Source of the DNA: Alphaproteobacteria bacterium
Lineage (GTDB): Bacteria; Pseudomonadota; Alphaproteobacteria; TMED109
Direction of reading: 5' to 3'
Length of the DNA stretch: 64,000 nt
Assembly: GCA_022825705.1 (NCBI GenBank)
Contig: JAJDWH010000033.1
Location: forward strand, 124,001 to 188,000
This document shows positions 1 to 8,634 of this stretch, one piece after another. Made by a program: the position numbers and the translations under genes. How positions within the stretch are numbered: the stretch's first letter is position 1; the number at the start of each line of letters is the position of its first letter. The notes under the pieces are model-generated. The model ran no database searches and had not been told where the DNA came from. It saw only the letters and a list, made by a program, of their open reading frames with translations.

Positions 1-149
1 GGGACGGGGGCGGCGGGATTGCCCCGGCGAGAGAGTCGGCTCCAGGGGCTCTCCGTCCGGCGCGGCGGGTATCGCCCCCGAGTGGCGGCCCTGCGCCCTT
101 GTCGAATTACCACCGTCCGCGAAGCCCGTACCCCTGTCGACGCTGACCG

Positions 150-184
150 TTGACATGAACATCACATGCTTTCATGTTGTACAC
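150..184 (+). promoter_or_regulatory. Probable promoter and operator of the first toxin-antitoxin operon
   Basis: A perfect -35 hexamer TTGACA lies at 150-155. A 7-bp inverted repeat, ACATGAA (154-160) and TTCATGT (171-177), overlaps it and spans the expected -10 position (about 173-178, weak CATGTT). Transcription from such a promoter would begin near 185, the likely antitoxin start codon, so the message may be leaderless. Antitoxins of this class usually repress their own promoter by binding such repeats; that role is inferred here. I see no gene in bases 1-149. Confidence 0.45.
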
Positions 185-415
185 ATGACCGTCATGATCC
201 AGATTCGAAATGTCCCGGAGGCACTGCACCGGCGACTTCGCGTTCGTGCGGCTACTGAAGGGATTTCGATGTCCCATTTCGTGCTGCGGGAGATTGAACG
301 CGCGCTAGAGCGTCCGAGCCGGCAGGAGTTGCTCGAGGCGATTCGTGCGCAGCCGGAAGCTGAGTTGAACCCGTCGCCTGCGGAATTGCTCCGGGAGGAA
401 CGGGACCGGCCCTGA
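185..415 (+). CDS. FitA/VapB-type ribbon-helix-helix antitoxin
   Basis: A 76-residue protein whose first half reads as a ribbon-helix-helix DNA-binding domain: a beta strand (MIQIRNVPEAL, residues about 4-14) followed by two helices with the typical RAATEGISMSHFVLREI pattern. The acidic, proline-containing C-terminal half is the part that usually wraps the toxin. Such proteins neutralise a PIN-domain RNase and repress their own operon. The stop codon overlaps the start of the downstream toxin by one base, so the two are translationally coupled. An in-frame ATG also exists at 155, but homology begins only after 185 and the inverted repeat lies between them; ATG 194 is a third option. No clear ribosome binding site precedes 185, which fits a leaderless transcript. 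Family call is firm; the exact start is uncertain. Confidence 0.8.
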   Translation: MTVMIQIRNVPEALHRRLRVRAATEGISMSHFVLREIERALERPSRQELLEAIRAQPEAELNPSPAELLREERDRP

Positions 416-804
416 TGGTCCTGGACGCGTCCGGCGCTGTCGAACTGCTCCTGAACACTGCCGCCGGCAAAAGGCTGTCCGCGCGCTTGGCGGATGAGTT
501 CGAGACCGTCCACGTTCCGCACCTCATCGATATCGAGATCGCACAGGTGTTGCGTCGCTACGTTCTACGGGGGGTGATCGATGAAGGGCTTGGCGCGACG
601 GCCATTCGTCGCTGGATGGACTTCGACGTCGAACGACACCCGCACCAGCCATTCCTCGGCCGGATTTGGCGGCTTCGCGCCAATGTCACTGCTTATGACG
701 CCGTGTATCTGGCCCTGGCGGAGGCACTGTCAACGGAGCTTGTTACGGGAGATCGAGGACTGGCGGACGTGCCCGGAGCGGCGGTCGCTGTAAAACTGAT
801 CTAG
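415..804 (+). CDS. vapC: VapC-type PIN-domain toxin (ribonuclease)
   Basis: A 129-residue PIN-domain protein, the usual size for VapC toxins. The four acidic metal-binding residues expected of the fold are visible: Asp4 (VLDAS), Glu41 (DIEIAQ), Asp95 (AYDAVY) and Asp113 (TGDRG). PIN toxins are magnesium-dependent endoribonucleases that cut tRNA or rRNA and stop translation when the antitoxin is lost. The ATG shares a base with the antitoxin stop codon. With all catalytic residues present the toxin looks active. The RNA target cannot be read from sequence. Confidence 0.87.
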   Translation: MVLDASGAVELLLNTAAGKRLSARLADEFETVHVPHLIDIEIAQVLRRYVLRGVIDEGLGATAIRRWMDFDVERHPHQPFLGRIWRLRANVTAYDAVYLALAEALSTELVTGDRGLADVPGAAVAVKLI

Positions 805-941
805 AGATCGAGGCGCCAGCATCGCGGATTGGCCATCGCGCCGCGGCGAGAGAAGGAATGGCGGCCGGCATCCGCTCCGGTTCGTTACGGGCGACGCGCC
901 AACCCATTGGCCGTCTTGGGTGGCCCGCTGCCGCACCGCGG

Positions 942-1616
942 CTAATGCAGACTGGTGTCAGTCGCTGCTTCCCGCGGCGGCACCCACTCCGCAAACCGGT
1001 GCACCAGGGCCCGGTCGACGTCGGCCATGGACGCCTCCACGCCGACCTGGCGCAACGACGTCACGCCGGCATCCCGGATCCCGCAGGAGACAATGCCGTC
1101 GTAATGGGCGAGATCCGGGTCCACGTTCAGCGAAACCCCGTGGAAGGTCACGCCACGGCGCACGCGCACGCCAACGGCGGCGATCTTCGCGTGCTGGCCG
1201 TTCGCGTCTTCAACCCAGACGCCGATGCGGCCGGCGTGGGTCTCGCCCCGGACGCCGAAGTCATTCAGCACGGCGATGATCCATGTCTCCAGGCCGTTGA
1301 CGAAAGCCCGGACATCCCGACCCCGCGCCCGCAGGTCCAGCATCACGTACGCGAGTCGCTGGCCTGGGCCGTGGTAGGTCACGCGCCCGCCTCGCCCCGT
1401 CGGAAATACCGGCAGGCTGGCCTTCGGCAGGACTTCGCTCGGGTCGGAACTGGTCCCGGCCGTGTACAGGGGCGGATGTTCCGCCAGCCACACGCATTCG
1501 TCAGCGGTCCCCGCCAGAATTCCGGCGACCTGTTCTTCCATGCTTGCAACTGCATCGGGGTAGTCGACCGCGGTCGTACTGTGTCGCCAGGTAATACCGT
1601 CAGTGGTGTGAAGCAT
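942..1616 (-). CDS. lipB: Octanoyl-[acyl carrier protein]:protein N-octanoyltransferase
   Basis: LipB moves octanoyl groups from acyl carrier protein to the lipoyl domains of pyruvate and oxoglutarate dehydrogenases and glycine cleavage protein H, in the cytoplasm. The 224-residue protein contains the family signatures HPPLYTAGTS (47-56), GRGGRVTYHGPGQ (74-86), and the catalytic pair Lys144 (AKIAAVGVR) and Cys178 (SCGI). The reading frame is open back to 1751, but ATG 1616 is preferred because homology starts there and a GGA motif precedes it. It is transcribed opposite to mgtE. Its product would be needed by a glycine cleavage system, which would consume glycine made by the choline island, although no gcv genes are in view. 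Confidence 0.93.
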   Translation of the reverse strand: MLHTTDGITWRHSTTAVDYPDAVASMEEQVAGILAGTADECVWLAEHPPLYTAGTSSDPSEVLPKASLPVFPTGRGGRVTYHGPGQRLAYVMLDLRARGRDVRAFVNGLETWIIAVLNDFGVRGETHAGRIGVWVEDANGQHAKIAAVGVRVRRGVTFHGVSLNVDPDLAHYDGIVSCGIRDAGVTSLRQVGVEASMADVDRALVHRFAEWVPPREAATDTSLH

Positions 1617-1817
1617 CTCGTCCGATTCAGAAAAAGGTTGATCAAGGAACAGCGTAATCCTGCCTGAGAGATATGGCGACCTGCGAGCGCGGGCGCAGCT
1701 CCCGCCTGCGGTCAGGAGCGCCGCAAAACCTTGGAACCCGCTGCGAGCCACGATAGATTACAGGCAGCTATTTCAGACCCAGACGTCGCGGCGCGATTGC
1801 CATGGTGGGAGGGATCG

Positions 1818-3185
1818 ATGCCCGAATCCCAAGCCACCGCCACCGCCCAGGAACAGCGACTTGAACTGATTTCGCGGCTGGCCGACGCGGGCACCGAGCC
1901 TTCGGCCTCGGACCTCGCACAGCTTCGAGCCAGCCACCCGGCCGACCTTGCCGACATCATCGAGCAGCTGCCGTCGGAGCCCCGGCTGCGCGCGGTGCAC
2001 CTGCTGGGTGCGGATTTTCCGGCAGACAGCCTCGCCTCGCTGTCGCGCCGGGTCCTTGACCGGGTCGCCTCGGCGATCGACCCCGGTCTGCTGGCCAGGC
2101 TGACCGGGGAGCTCGAGACCGACGATGCCGCTTACGTACTCGAGTGCATGGACGAAGCGCGCCGCGCCCGGCTTCTCAAGGAGATGCCGGCCAGCGAGGC
2201 GGAACTCGCCCGTCAGGCGCTGGAATTCCAGGCGGACAGCGCCGGTCGCATCATGCAGCGCGACTACGTCGCGATTCCGTCGTACTGGACGATCGGACAG
2301 GTCATCGATCACCTGCGCGACTCGCCTGGTGTCCCCGACGAGTTCTACGCGCTGTTTGTGGTCGGTGCCCGTCACACCCCGGTCGGGACGGTCCCACTGC
2401 ATCGGGCCATGCGGACTCACCGCGACGTGCGCGTGGCCGACATTATGACGCGGGACCCGAAGGTGGTGCAGGTCAACGCCGACCGGGAGGACGTCGCGTT
2501 CGTGTTCGACCAGTACGAACTGACGTCGGCACCGGTCGTCGACGCGCAGAACCGACTGATCGGCATGGTGACCGTCGACGACGTGGTTGACGTGATCCAG
2601 GAAGAGGCCAGCGAGGACATGATGCGTCTGGCCGGCGTCGGACCGGAGCATGACATCTACACGGCCGCCGTCCAGACTGCGCGCAACCGGTTCAACTGGT
2701 TGCTTATCAACCTATTTACGGCGTTTCTTGCGTCGGCCGCGATAGCGGTGTTCGCCTCGACCATCGAGCAGGTGGTGGCGCTGGCGGTGCTCATGCCGAT
2801 CGTCGCCTCCATGGGCGGCAACGCGGGCATGCAAACGCTGACCGTGGCGGTCCGCGCCATTGCCACCCGCGAACTCACCCCGGCCAATGCGGCGCGGGTG
2901 TTGGGGAAAGAGGTGCTGGTGGGCCTGTGCAACGGCGTGGCATTCGCCGTGCTGACCGGCCTCGGGGCCGGGCTTTGGTTCTCGAGCGTGCCCATCGGTC
3001 TCGTGATCGGTGCCGCCATGATCTTCAATATGGTGGTGGCCGGCCTGTTCGGAGCGCTCGTGCCGATGATGCTGGAGCGCGCGCGGGTCGATCCGGCCCA
3101 TGGGGCAGCCGTCATTCTGACCACGGTTACGGATGTCGTGGGATTCTTTGCCTTCCTGGGGTTGGCGCAGCTGACCCTGCTGTGA
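1818..3185 (+). CDS. mgtE: Magnesium transporter MgtE
   Basis: A 455-residue inner-membrane Mg2+ channel. Order of domains: an acidic superhelical N domain (about residues 10-135), two CBS domains (about 140-265, ending near [20 protein letters not shown]) that sense cytoplasmic Mg2+, then five transmembrane helices from about residue 295. The conserved transmembrane segment [14 protein letters not shown] is present. The frame is open from 1731, but ATG 1818 is chosen because GGAGGG lies about 5 bases upstream and because family proteins begin at this point. The following isovaleryl-CoA dehydrogenase starts only 11 bases after the stop, so co-transcription is possible, though no functional link is known. 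Confidence 0.93.
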   Translation: MPESQATATAQEQRLELISRLADAGTEPSASDLAQLRASHPADLADIIEQLPSEPRLRAVHLLGADFPADSLASLSRRVLDRVASAIDPGLLARLTGELETDDAAYVLECMDEARRARLLKEMPASEAELARQALEFQADSAGRIMQRDYVAIPSYWTIGQVIDHLRDSPGVPDEFYALFVVGARHTPVGTVPLHRAMRTHRDVRVADIMTRDPKVVQVNADREDVAFVFDQYELTSAPVVDAQNRLIGMVTVDDVVDVIQEEASEDMMRLAGVGPEHDIYTAAVQTARNRFNWLLINLFTAFLASAAIAVFASTIEQVVALAVLMPIVASMGGNAGMQTLTVAVRAIATRELTPANAARVLGKEVLVGLCNGVAFAVLTGLGAGLWFSSVPIGLVIGAAMIFNMVVAGLFGALVPMMLERARVDPAHGAAVILTTVTDVVGFFAFLGLAQLTLL

Positions 3186-3196
3186 GGACCCGGTAC

Positions 3197-4378
3197 ATGG
3201 TTCAGATGCTCTCGAACGCGCCAGCCAGCTTCAACTTCAATCTCGGGGAAACCGCGGACATGCTGCGGACCAGCGTGAGCGGGTTTGCGGCCCGGGAGAT
3301 TGCGCCCCGGGCCGGCGAGATCGATGCATCCAATGACTTCCCCGACGACCTCTGGGAGAAGATGGGTGCGATGGGGCTGCTCGGCGTCACCGTGGAAGAG
3401 GAGTACGGAGGCTCGGAACTCGGCTACCTCGAGCACGTCGTGGCGATGGAGGAGATCAGCCGGGCCTCCGCGTCGGTGGGTCTCAGCTACGGCGCCCATT
3501 CCAACCTCTGCGTGAATCAGATCCGTCTCAACGGAACTCCGGAGCAGCGGGAGCGGCACTTGCCGGGGCTGGTTGCGGGCACCAGTGTCGGGGCCCTCGC
3601 CATGAGCGAGGCGGGGGCAGGCTCCGACGTCGTGGGGATGCAGACACGGGCCGAGCGGAATGGGGACCGGTACGTCCTGAACGGGGCGAAGTCATGGATC
3701 ACGAACGGCCCGGACGCCGACATCGTCGTGGTGTACGCGCGAACCCGTCCGGGGCCCGGCGCCAGGGGGATCACCGCGTTCATCGTGGAGCGCGGTTTCA
3801 AGGGCTTCAGTCGGGCTTCGAAGCTTGACAAGCTGGGCATGCGCGGTTCGAACACCGGGGAATTGGTCTTCGAGGACTGCGAGGTCCCGGTCGAGAATGT
3901 CCTCGGAACCGTCGACGAGGGGGTCGCGGTCCTGATGAGCGGGCTCGACTACGAACGAATTGTGCTGGCGGGCGGCCCGCTGGGCGTGATGCAGGCGTGC
4001 TGGGACCTCGTGGTCCCCTACGTGCACGACCGCAAGCAGTTCGGACAACCGATCGGCTCGTTCCAGCTGATGCAGGGCAAGCTCGCGGACATGTACACCA
4101 CCATGAACGCATGCCGCAGCTACGGCTACGCCGTGGCGCAGGCCTGTGACCGGGGCGAGGCGACGCGCAAGGATGCAGCCGGGGTCATCCTGTACACGGC
4201 GGAGCGGGCCACCTGGATGGCCTCGCAGACCGTGCAGGTGCTGGGAGGGAACGGCTACACCAACGAATACCCGGCTGGCCGCCTCATGCGCGACGCCAAG
4301 CTCTACGAGATCGGTGCCGGCACCAGCGAAATCCGGCGCATGCTGATCGGACGCGAGATCTTCGAGGAATCTGCCTGA
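3197..4378 (+). CDS. ivd: Isovaleryl-CoA dehydrogenase
   Basis: A 393-residue FAD-dependent acyl-CoA dehydrogenase that converts isovaleryl-CoA to 3-methylcrotonyl-CoA, the third step of leucine breakdown. Flavin and substrate signatures are visible: [25 protein letters not shown], and the C-terminal [13 protein letters not shown]. The catalytic base is Glu253 in [14 protein letters not shown]; this position, rather than the usual C-terminal glutamate, is characteristic of isovaleryl-CoA dehydrogenases. The long open frame begins inside mgtE at 2927, but ATG 3197 gives the family length and is preceded by a GAGG motif. It heads a run of leucine genes through 10605 and would feed electrons to electron-transfer flavoprotein. 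Confidence 0.94.
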   Translation: MVQMLSNAPASFNFNLGETADMLRTSVSGFAAREIAPRAGEIDASNDFPDDLWEKMGAMGLLGVTVEEEYGGSELGYLEHVVAMEEISRASASVGLSYGAHSNLCVNQIRLNGTPEQRERHLPGLVAGTSVGALAMSEAGAGSDVVGMQTRAERNGDRYVLNGAKSWITNGPDADIVVVYARTRPGPGARGITAFIVERGFKGFSRASKLDKLGMRGSNTGELVFEDCEVPVENVLGTVDEGVAVLMSGLDYERIVLAGGPLGVMQACWDLVVPYVHDRKQFGQPIGSFQLMQGKLADMYTTMNACRSYGYAVAQACDRGEATRKDAAGVILYTAERATWMASQTVQVLGGNGYTNEYPAGRLMRDAKLYEIGAGTSEIRRMLIGREIFEESA

Positions 4379-4947
4379 TGGCGGGCCCTGTCCCGGGAAC
4401 GGCGGCGCTGCTGTTGACGGGCGCGGTTTGCGTGAGTGTGCCGGCGGCAGCGCTCATGCCGGGAGAGTTCACGGTTGGTGCAGCCTCCGGCGGCATTCGA
4501 CTCGCGGAGGATTCGGAAGGGGTGTCTCCGTTTCCGATCGCCCCGCTGCCCGGTGACGGGACTGGGACCGCCCCGTCCAGCGTGGGCGGCGATCCTGCGG
4601 GGGTCGGCCCGTTCCCGATACCCGGTGTCGACCGGTCACCGGGCCCATCGCAGACGCCTGCCCGCCCGCCGTCCGAGCTGACCGGGGCCGAGCGGCCGGG
4701 TCCGGCCGCCGCCGGCCGGGACGCGGGCGCGAGGGGTGCGCGGGCGCCGACCGAACGGGAGGTCGGTGTGCCGCCGTTCCCCTATGATCCCGAAGCCCGT
4801 GGGGGTGCGGCACGCCAGTGTGTGCGGGACTGCGCCGCCACGCGTTCAGATTGTGCACAGGCGGGCAAGCCCGCCCGGCAATGCGAGGGCGACTTCGTCC
4901 TTTGTGCCCGGGACTGTGTCCTCGCACCCGGTCTGTCCAACTTCTGA
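4378..4947 (+). CDS. Uncharacterised secreted protein with symmetric six-cysteine motif
   Basis: I do not recognise this 189-residue protein. Its ATG overlaps the ivd stop codon by one base, so it is translationally coupled. Residues 1-26 look like a signal peptide (hydrophobic stretch, Ala-rich end). The middle is low-complexity Pro/Gly/Ala with three spaced PFP motifs: PFPI at 51-54, PFPI at 78-81 and PFPY at 133-136. The C-terminus holds six cysteines at 148, 152, 159, 169, 176 and 180, a mirror-symmetric C-x3-C-x6-C-x9-C-x6-C-x3-C pattern that would suit a disulfide-stapled helical hairpin. Export and disulfide formation in the periplasm are inferred. It interrupts an otherwise enzymatic leucine operon, and codon use is as GC-rich as its neighbours. 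No function can be assigned. Confidence 0.72.
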   Translation: MAGPVPGTAALLLTGAVCVSVPAAALMPGEFTVGAASGGIRLAEDSEGVSPFPIAPLPGDGTGTAPSSVGGDPAGVGPFPIPGVDRSPGPSQTPARPPSELTGAERPGPAAAGRDAGARGARAPTEREVGVPPFPYDPEARGGAARQCVRDCAATRSDCAQAGKPARQCEGDFVLCARDCVLAPGLSNF

Positions 4948-5013
4948 CGGCCCGGCAGCTAACCTTGTCGCGGGGCGAACCCGCGCACCGAAACCGAAAC
5001 GGAGTTTATCGTC

Positions 5014-6201
5014 ATGATTGAAGACCCGATTGTCGTCGCCGGGATGGCGCGGACCCCCATGGGGAGCTTCCAGGGAACGCTGCACGGCGTCTCGGCCCCG
5101 GAACTTGGCAGCGCCGCGATCAAGGGCGCCCTGGAGCGAGCGGACGTGCCGGGCGAGCACGTGAGCGAGGTCTTCATGGGGTGTGTCCTTCCGGCGGGTC
5201 AGGGCCAGGCGCCGGCGCGCCAGGCGGCGATTGGCGCCGGGATTCCAGTCGACGCTGGCGCCACAACCATCAACAAGATGTGCGGGTCGGGCATGCGGGC
5301 AGCCATGTTCGGCCACGACACGCTCGCCGCCGGCAACGCCGAGGTGGTGGTCGCGGGCGGCCTCGAGAGCATGTCAAACGCGCCCTACGTGGTCCCCAAG
5401 GTTCGGGCGGGACTCCGCATGGGCCACGCGGAACTGCAGGACCACATGTTCGTCGATGGGCTGGAAGACGCCTACGAACCCGGCAAGCTCATGGGCCACT
5501 TCGCCGAGGCAACTGCCCAGAAGTACCAGTTCACACGTGCTGAACAGGACGATTTTGCGATCCGGTCGCTGACGCGGGCGCGGAAGGCGAACGAGGACGG
5601 GACGTTCGCGGACGAAATGGTCTCCGTGACGGTGAAGACCCGCAAGGGCGAGACCGTGGTTGAGCGGGACGAGCAGCCGTTCTCGGCCAACATCGAAAAG
5701 ATCCCGTCCCTGCGGCCGGCCTTCAGCAAGGACGGGACGGTGACCGCCGCCAACTCGAGCTCGATCTCGGACGGTGCCGCGGCCCTGGTGCTGATGCGCG
5801 AGTCCGAAGCGGTGCGCCGCGGGTTGACCCCGCTTGCCCGGATCGTCGCACAGTCGACGCACAGCCAGGAGCCTGCCTGGTTCACGACGGCGCCGCCGCC
5901 CGCCATCCGCAAGGTCCTCGACAAGGCCGGCTGGGATGCCGACGACGTGGACCTCTACGAGGTCAACGAGGCCTTCGCTGTCGTCACCATGGTGGCCATG
6001 CGCGAGTTCGGACTGTCGCCCGACAAGGTGAACGTGCACGGTGGAGCGTGTGCGCTCGGTCACCCGGTCGGGGCGTCCGGCGCCCGCATCATGGCGACCC
6101 TGATTGCAGCTCTGCGCAAGTACGGGTTGGACAAGGGTGTCGCGTCGCTGTGTATCGGTGGCGGCGAGGCCACGGCGGTGGCGCTGGAGCTCGTTCACTA
6201 G
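5014..6201 (+). CDS. Acetyl-CoA acetyltransferase (thiolase)
   Basis: A 395-residue thiolase of the biosynthetic/degradative acetoacetyl-CoA type. Catalytic residues are all visible: nucleophile Cys90 ([10 protein letters not shown]), His350 ([12 protein letters not shown]) and Cys380 ([12 protein letters not shown]). It interconverts two acetyl-CoA with acetoacetyl-CoA and CoA. In this operon it would cleave acetoacetyl-CoA formed after the acetoacetate end of leucine breakdown. Start ATG 5014 follows a GGAG motif nine bases upstream. A role in polyhydroxyalkanoate synthesis is an alternative, but the neighbours favour leucine catabolism. Confidence 0.92.
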   Translation: MIEDPIVVAGMARTPMGSFQGTLHGVSAPELGSAAIKGALERADVPGEHVSEVFMGCVLPAGQGQAPARQAAIGAGIPVDAGATTINKMCGSGMRAAMFGHDTLAAGNAEVVVAGGLESMSNAPYVVPKVRAGLRMGHAELQDHMFVDGLEDAYEPGKLMGHFAEATAQKYQFTRAEQDDFAIRSLTRARKANEDGTFADEMVSVTVKTRKGETVVERDEQPFSANIEKIPSLRPAFSKDGTVTAANSSSISDGAAALVLMRESEAVRRGLTPLARIVAQSTHSQEPAWFTTAPPPAIRKVLDKAGWDADDVDLYEVNEAFAVVTMVAMREFGLSPDKVNVHGGACALGHPVGASGARIMATLIAALRKYGLDKGVASLCIGGGEATAVALELVH

Positions 6202-6220
6202 GGGCAGGAAGCCACCCGTC

Positions 6221-7825
6221 ATGCCTGCATTGGCAAGCCGGCTCGACGTCCAGGGGGTTGCCTACCGGACCAACTGGACGCGCATGCGGGCACTGGTGGA
6301 TGAACTCCGCGCCCGGATCGAGACGGTTCATGAGGGCGGCGGTGCCCGCGCGCGCGAGCGGCACATCGCCCGCGGAAAGCTGCTGCCGCGCGAGCGGATC
6401 GATCGCCTGCTGGACCCCGGGGCGCCGTTTCTGGAGCTCTCCCCGTTGGCGGCCTGCGATCTGTACGACGGGGAGGCGCCGGCCGCCGGACTCATCACGG
6501 GCATCGGTCCGGTCGCCGGACGGGCCTGCATGCTGATCGTGAACGATGCAACGGTGAAAGGCGGGACGTACTACCCCATCACGGTCAAGAAACACCTGCG
6601 CGCCCAGGACATTGCCGCCGAGAATGCACTGCCATGCATTTACCTCGTGGATTCCGGCGGCGCCTACCTGCCGCTGCAGGACGAAGTGTTTCCGGACCGT
6701 GATCACTTCGGGCGGAGCTTCTACAACCAGGCACGCATGTCGTCGCGGGGGATCCCGCAGATTTCGGTCGTGATGGGGTCGTGCACGGCGGGCGGCGCCT
6801 ATGTTCCTGCGATGTCCGACGAATCGATCATCGTGTCCGGGCAGGGGACCATTTTTCTGGGTGGACCGCCGCTGGTGGAGGCAGCTACCGGGGAGGTCGT
6901 GACCGCGGAGGAACTGGGCGGTGCCGACGTGCACGGCCGCCGGTCGGGCCTCGTCGACCACGTGGCGAGCGATGACGCCCATGCCCTGTCGCTGGTGCGC
7001 CAGGCGATCGGCCATCTTGGCGACGAGCGCGCTGCGGTGGACGACGCTCCGCCGGATGAACCCGAGTACGATCCGGAGGAGCTCTACGGTCTCGTCCCGA
7101 TCGATCCGCGCGAACCCTGGGATGTACGCGAGGTCATCGCGAGGATCGTCGACGGCAGCCGCTTTGACGAATTCAAGCCGCTTTACGGGTCCACGCTGGT
7201 CTGCGGTTTTGCGCAGGTCTGGAAGCGGCCGGTCGGCATCCTCGGCAACAACGGCGTGTTGTTTTCCGAATCCTCCCGCAAGGGCGCCCACTTCATTCAG
7301 CTGTGCGAACGCCGCGGGATCCCGTTGCTGTTCCTGCAGAACATCACGGGCTTCATGGTCGGGGCGAGCTACGAGGCCCGCGGGATTGCCAAGGACGGCG
7401 CCAAACTGGTGACCGCGGTCGCCACGTCCAGCGTGCCGCGGCTCACCGTCATCATCGGCGGCTCCTTCGGTGCCGGGAACTACGGGATGTGCGGAAGGGC
7501 GTACAGCCCCCGGTTTCTCTGGACCTGGCCGAACGCCCGCATTTCCGTCATGGGCGGGGAGCAGGCCGCCCATGTCCTGTCGGTCGTGCGTCGCAATGCG
7601 ATGGCCACCCGGGGCGAGGACTGGCCGGAAGTGGAACAGGAAGCGTTCCGCGACGGTATCCGCGACCAGTACGAACGGCAGGGGAACCCGTACCACGCGA
7701 CGGCCCGATTGTGGGACGACGGCATCATCGATCCGCGCGAGACCCGGCGAACCCTGGGGCTGGCCCTGCGGGTCGTGGCGGCTGACCCCGACCCGCATCA
7801 GCGGTTCGGCGTTTTCCGGATGTAG
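6221..7825 (+). CDS. mccB: Methylcrotonyl-CoA carboxylase, carboxyltransferase (beta) subunit
   Basis: A 534-residue carboxyltransferase that moves CO2 from carboxybiotin to 3-methylcrotonyl-CoA, giving 3-methylglutaconyl-CoA. It has the two crotonase-like halves of the acyl-CoA carboxylase beta family: an N-terminal part with [11 protein letters not shown] and [17 protein letters not shown], and a C-terminal part with [36 protein letters not shown] and [10 protein letters not shown]. These signatures, and the mccA two genes downstream, separate it from propionyl-CoA carboxylase. The frame opens at 6104 inside the thiolase gene, but ATG 6221 gives the family length and follows AGGAA. It partners with MccA (8635-10605). 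Confidence 0.94.
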   Translation: MPALASRLDVQGVAYRTNWTRMRALVDELRARIETVHEGGGARARERHIARGKLLPRERIDRLLDPGAPFLELSPLAACDLYDGEAPAAGLITGIGPVAGRACMLIVNDATVKGGTYYPITVKKHLRAQDIAAENALPCIYLVDSGGAYLPLQDEVFPDRDHFGRSFYNQARMSSRGIPQISVVMGSCTAGGAYVPAMSDESIIVSGQGTIFLGGPPLVEAATGEVVTAEELGGADVHGRRSGLVDHVASDDAHALSLVRQAIGHLGDERAAVDDAPPDEPEYDPEELYGLVPIDPREPWDVREVIARIVDGSRFDEFKPLYGSTLVCGFAQVWKRPVGILGNNGVLFSESSRKGAHFIQLCERRGIPLLFLQNITGFMVGASYEARGIAKDGAKLVTAVATSSVPRLTVIIGGSFGAGNYGMCGRAYSPRFLWTWPNARISVMGGEQAAHVLSVVRRNAMATRGEDWPEVEQEAFRDGIRDQYERQGNPYHATARLWDDGIIDPRETRRTLGLALRVVAADPDPHQRFGVFRM

Positions 7826-7828
7826 GCC

Positions 7829-8629
7829 ATGACGACCGGCACCCCCGAACAGTCAATCCACCAAAAGGTCGATGCGCGCGGTGTGGCACGCGTCGAGATC
7901 GCCCGCGAACAGGTTCGCAACGCGCTCGACGAGGCGACGATCGGCGAATTGGCGGCGGCCTTTGCGGCGCTGGCACGTGATCCGGCCGTGCGCATCCTCG
8001 TGCTCCAGGGGCGTGGTCCTGCGTTCTGCGCGGGGGCCGACCTCCGCTGGATGCGGCGGAGCGCCCGGATGAGCACGGAGGAGAACGTTCGCGACTCGGA
8101 GACGTTCGCCGCAATGCTCGAAGCGCTGGCCGACTTTCCGTGTCCGACCGTAGCGCAGGTTCAGGGAGCCGCCTTCGGCGGCGGGCTCGGTTTGGTGGCG
8201 GCTGCCGACATTGCGGTCGCTTCGGCATCGGCGCGGTTCGCGTTGTCAGAAGTCCGGCTCGGTCTGGAGCCCGCCATGATCGCGCCGTATGTGATCGATG
8301 CGCTCGGGCCGCGCGAGTTTCGCCAGCTCGCGCTGACCGGCCGGCCCTTCGGCGCCGACGACGCGCTTCGGCTCGGTCTGGTGAGCCAGGTTACGGATGA
8401 CACCGAGTTGAACGCGGTCGTCGAGGACCTGGTAACTGCCCTGCTCAAGGGCGGGCCGGAGGCGCAGCGTCGAATCAAGGAGCTGACCCGGGCGGTCGCT
8501 GGACGCGCTAGGGACGGCACCCTGCGGACGGAACTCGCCACGCGGATTGCCGAGCGCCGGGCGAGCCGGGAGGGACAGGAAGGCGCGGCCGCGTTCCTGG
8601 AAAGGCGCCCTCCCGACTGGACCAACTGA
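7829..8629 (+). CDS. liuC: Methylglutaconyl-CoA hydratase (enoyl-CoA hydratase family)
   Basis: A 266-residue crotonase-fold hydratase. The CoA-binding and oxyanion segments GRGPAFCAGADLRWM and GAAFGGGLGLVAAADIA are clear, followed by FALSEVRLGLEPAMIAPYV, a form typical of methylglutaconyl-CoA hydratases. It would hydrate 3-methylglutaconyl-CoA to 3-hydroxy-3-methylglutaryl-CoA. The gene starts three bases after the mccB stop and ends five bases before mccA, so the three are tightly coupled. The specific substrate rests mainly on this position between the two carboxylase subunits; a general enoyl-CoA hydratase cannot be excluded from motifs alone. Confidence 0.9.
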   Translation: MTTGTPEQSIHQKVDARGVARVEIAREQVRNALDEATIGELAAAFAALARDPAVRILVLQGRGPAFCAGADLRWMRRSARMSTEENVRDSETFAAMLEALADFPCPTVAQVQGAAFGGGLGLVAAADIAVASASARFALSEVRLGLEPAMIAPYVIDALGPREFRQLALTGRPFGADDALRLGLVSQVTDDTELNAVVEDLVTALLKGGPEAQRRIKELTRAVAGRARDGTLRTELATRIAERRASREGQEGAAAFLERRPPDWTN

Positions 8630-8634
8630 CAGCG

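Noticed and set aside
1661..1670. CTCTCAGGCA on the reverse strand upstream of lipB, resembling the 3' half of a glycine riboswitch
   Set aside because: The matching 5' GGAGAG strand and the conserved aptamer core are not found in the 150 bases upstream, so the match is probably chance.
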